Assembly (NCBI GenBank): GCA_913054215.1
Contig: CAJXJE010000043.1
Location: 1 to 6,654 of the forward strand
DNA: 6,654 bases
Source of the DNA: an uncultured Candidatus Peregrinibacteria bacterium
GTDB taxonomy: Bacteria > Patescibacteriota > Gracilibacteria > Peribacterales > Peribacteraceae
Reading direction: 5' to 3'
This document shows positions 4,910 through 6,654 of the stretch, in pieces (the stretch's first letter is position 1; each line of letters begins with the position of its first letter). Position numbers and translations under genes: made by a program. Under the pieces are notes generated by a model. That model had not been told where the DNA came from. It made no database searches and saw nothing but the letters and a program-made list of their open reading frames with translations.

Positions 4910-4927
4910 AGCTGTCCCAAGTTTGAC

Positions 4928-5605
4928 ATGACTATTACTGATGATCAACAAAACCGGCTGCGGGAATTGCAAACCGTCTTTCTCGAAGAGAATGCAAAGC
5001 TCAATCTCTCCGCAATTCGAGAGCCTGACGCTGTATGGATCGGAAATATTTCTGATTCGGTCGTTGCACTTGATCTCGACATTTTTCAGAGATCTGATCT
5101 GAAGATCTTAGACATTGGAACTGGTGGGGGGTTTCCCCTACTCCCTCTTGCAATTTGTAAACCGGGTTGCCACTTCACGGGACTCGATTCTACCCAGAAG
5201 AAACTGGATGCCATTACACGAATGACGAATGCACTGGATCTCACCAATGTGCGTATGCTTGCAGGGCGCTGCGAAGAAAAAGGACGAGACAGTCAGCATC
5301 GAGATCAATATGACATTGTCACAGCAAGAGCAGTAGCTCCTCTGAATATACTACTGGAACTTGGAGGGCCATTTGTAAAACCTGGTGGCCACCTTATCGC
5401 GTGGAAAAGTATGAAGATGGATACAGAGCTTGAGGAATCTCTTCTGGCAAGAGCGAACTTAAGCTGTCATTTGGTTGATACTCATGAATATGAACTTCCA
5501 GATGACTGGGGCAAGCGCCAACTTCTGATTTTTGAGAAGACAAGCTCTACTGATCAGAAGTATCCTCGTGAGACTGGCATCCCAAAAAAAAATCCCCTAC
5601 TCTAA
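4928..5605 (+). CDS. rsmG: 16S rRNA (guanine527-N7)-methyltransferase RsmG
   Basis: RsmG (GidB) uses SAM to methylate G527 of 16S rRNA in the small subunit. The 225 residues align along the family: an N-terminal helical part with the KLNLSAI motif (24-30), the SAM-binding loop KILDIGTGGGFPLLPLAI (59-76), LDST at 86-89, TARAVAPL (132-139), GGHLIAWK (153-160) and the conserved tail PRETGIPKKNPL (213-224). The frame is open far upstream through pyrE antisense, but the first family-like residue is Met at 4928. No Shine-Dalgarno or clear -10 was found for this start, which is unusual here. The gene ends TAATG, overlapping rlmE by one base. An A9 run lies 10 bases before the stop codon. Confidence 0.95.
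   Translation: MTITDDQQNRLRELQTVFLEENAKLNLSAIREPDAVWIGNISDSVVALDLDIFQRSDLKILDIGTGGGFPLLPLAICKPGCHFTGLDSTQKKLDAITRMTNALDLTNVRMLAGRCEEKGRDSQHRDQYDIVTARAVAPLNILLELGGPFVKPGGHLIAWKSMKMDTELEESLLARANLSCHLVDTHEYELPDDWGKRQLLIFEKTSSTDQKYPRETGIPKKNPLL
5584..5592 (+). other. A9 run with in-phase A-AAA-AAA slippery heptamer
   Basis: In the rsmG frame the run reads CCA AAA AAA AAT, so a canonical -1 heptamer lies at 5584-5590. After a -1 slip or one added A the frame passes TCC CCT ACT CTA ATG directly into rlmE with no stop. Runs of nine A are also known transcriptional slippage sites. No internal Shine-Dalgarno stimulator or downstream hairpin is obvious. Confidence 0.5.
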
Positions 5606-6180
5606 TGCCCAAGCCCTACACCCCCAACGACAAGTGGTCTCAAAAGGCTACCGCCGAAGGCTATCGAGCACGCTCTGTATATAAATTGATAGAGCTGGAT
5701 GAGAAGTTTCGGTTGATCCATCCGGGGATGACGGTTCTTGATCTCGGGGCAGCACCTGGCAGCTGGCTACAGTACACTGCACAAAAAGTAGGACCTAAGG
5801 GTACGGTAATCGGCGTTGATCTTACAGAGATTGAACCGATTGAAGGTGCGCAAACGTTCGTTGCTGATATTACGGATAACAAAGCACTCGAGAAGATCCT
5901 CCCTGCGCATGTAGGTTTGATTCTTTCTGACCTTGCCCCAAAAACAAGTGGCATTCAAGATATCGACCAGTGGAAATCGATAGAGCTTTCGCAAGCAGTA
6001 CTCGCAGTAGCGCGGGAGAGATTGAAACCTGGCGGTGTGTGTGTCATCAAAGTACTACGTGGTGCAGATTTTGATGAATTTCTTCGCGATGCCAAAAAAG
6101 AGTGGGCCGATGTACGAACGTTCAGTGCAAAGGCATCACGTGACAGAAGTAAGGAGATCTACGTCCTTCTAGTCCTCTGA
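5605..6180 (+). CDS. rlmE: 23S rRNA (uridine2552-2'-O)-methyltransferase RlmE (FtsJ/RrmJ)
   Basis: RlmE methylates the ribose of U2552 in the A loop of 23S rRNA, a late step of large-subunit assembly, with SAM as donor. The 191 residues are close to the bacterial family. The RARSVYKL motif (21-28), SAM-binding LDLGAAPGSW (45-54) and SDLAPKTSG (108-116) are clear. The K-D-K-E catalytic set can be placed at Lys27, Asp109, Lys149 and Glu184 (SKEIYVL). The family's usual short basic N-terminus before YRARS is present, so the start is sound. It follows rsmG in a TAATG overlap with no Shine-Dalgarno sequence, so translation is probably coupled to rsmG termination. Its last 12 bases overlap the convergent membrane protein gene. 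Confidence 0.95.
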   Translation: MPKPYTPNDKWSQKATAEGYRARSVYKLIELDEKFRLIHPGMTVLDLGAAPGSWLQYTAQKVGPKGTVIGVDLTEIEPIEGAQTFVADITDNKALEKILPAHVGLILSDLAPKTSGIQDIDQWKSIELSQAVLAVARERLKPGGVCVIKVLRGADFDEFLRDAKKEWADVRTFSAKASRDRSKEIYVLLVL

Positions 6181-6630
6181 ATCTTTGAGCTCTTCTGATT
6201 CCTCTGGATCTTCTACGATCTGCACTTCGACCTGCTCGGGTTGAGGCTTCTCTTCTACTTTCTTCTGCCGCAAAGGATACCAACGCACCAATGCAGTAGA
6301 CATTATGAGGAAGTACACCATCTCTGGCAATATCGACTGCCATGTCATTTGCCCTCTCGCCAGCACAATCACATCAATCAAAAAGATCATAAAGTGCATC
6401 AGAACAAGCATGATCACAATGCTGCCGTACTTTACTGGCCGAAAGAAGGCGAGCAGTGCTCCAAGCCCAAATACCGACAGTAGCGCCCCAACAACCATCG
6501 TGAGAAACCGATGGGCATTATCGATAGGAGGCAACTGATACCACACAGCGATAATCTCCGGCGTAAAGAAGAAGAGGTACGCAGCGTAGAAATTTGCCGC
6601 AGCGACTATGGCGAGGACCACACGAATCAT
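6169..6630 (-). CDS. Four-helix membrane protein with acidic C-terminal tail, unknown function
   Basis: I cannot assign a family to this 153-residue protein. Probable membrane helices are at 3-22, 42-63, 69-91 and 99-117. A basic hinge (RWYPLRQKK, 116-124) follows the last helix, and by the positive-inside rule the C-terminus is likely cytoplasmic. The tail (125-153) is almost all acidic and polar and ends EESEELKDSED, probably disordered. No signal peptide cleavage site or catalytic motif is evident. The ATG at 6630 lies 6 bases after an extended -10 promoter. The gene converges on rlmE and overlaps its last 12 bases, so there is no space for a terminator between them. Confidence 0.8.
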   Translation of the reverse strand: MIRVVLAIVAAANFYAAYLFFFTPEIIAVWYQLPPIDNAHRFLTMVVGALLSVFGLGALLAFFRPVKYGSIVIMLVLMHFMIFLIDVIVLARGQMTWQSILPEMVYFLIMSTALVRWYPLRQKKVEEKPQPEQVEVQIVEDPEESEELKDSED

Positions 6631-6636
6631 ACGAGG

Positions 6637-6645
6637 ATTGTAGCA
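6637..6645 (-). promoter_or_regulatory. Extended -10 promoter of the 6169-6630 gene
   Basis: On the minus strand TGC TACAAT (6645-6637) is an extended -10 ending 6 bases (CCTCGT) before the ATG at 6630. The -35 would lie beyond the window edge. The element closely resembles the TGC TACAGT in front of the glycosylase gene. Confidence 0.6.
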
Positions 6646-6654
6646 TCTTTTATT

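Noticed and set aside
4379..4927. Upstream extension of the rsmG frame, open through pyrE antisense
   Set aside because: The translated extension is cysteine- and arginine-rich with no RsmG similarity, while pyrE on the other strand is fully recognisable. Family sequence begins at the Met at 4928.
4895..4972. 26-residue N-terminal extension of pyrE
   Set aside because: The extension lies outside PyrE homology and overlaps the rsmG start, and the likely -10 TACACT falls within it.

Overview
The window reads as a compact stretch of housekeeping genes from a small-genome bacterium. My best guess is the Candidate Phyla Radiation (Patescibacteria), perhaps near Peregrinibacteria/Peribacteria. This is inference from tight packing, convergent genes that overlap at their stops, small orphan membrane proteins, a pheS with no pheT beside it, and almost no Shine-Dalgarno sequences. 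UGA is used as a stop (end of rlmE), which argues against the UGA-glycine lineages.

Layout: (1) 71-260, minus strand: tRNA-Arg(GCG) then tRNA-Ala(GGC), both with encoded CCA. (2) 342-1133, minus: an unrecognised 263-residue protein, divergent from (3) purE, 1220-1669, plus, a class II (PAICS-like) AIR carboxylase. (4) 1763-3715, plus: an apparent operon of a family 4 uracil-DNA glycosylase, a 121-residue membrane protein, and pheS. (5) 3712-4894, minus: pyrE, then a 23-codon proline-rich small ORF, then a DUF2000 gene broken by one missing base in an A7 run. Its true end overlaps the pheS stop in a shared CTAG. (6) 4928-6180, plus: rsmG and rlmE, two rRNA methyltransferases joined by a TAATG stop/start. 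(7) 6169-6630, minus: a four-helix membrane protein with an acidic tail, overlapping the end of rlmE.

The genes cover de novo purine and pyrimidine synthesis (purE, pyrE), base-excision repair, phenylalanine charging and rRNA modification. They do not form one pathway.

The strongest pattern is in the promoters. At the head of seven of the eight apparent transcription units with protein genes, a good -10 hexamer lies only 6-9 bases before the chosen ATG. Transcription would then begin at or within about 3 bases of the start codon, so leaderless mRNAs look like the default here. The only clear Shine-Dalgarno sequence precedes an operon-internal gene, pheS. Other points of note are the 23-codon ORF behind a consensus promoter with an embedded palindrome, loss of two of four Fe-S ligand cysteines in the glycosylase, and an A9 run at the end of rsmG where a -1 slip would fuse it in frame to rlmE.
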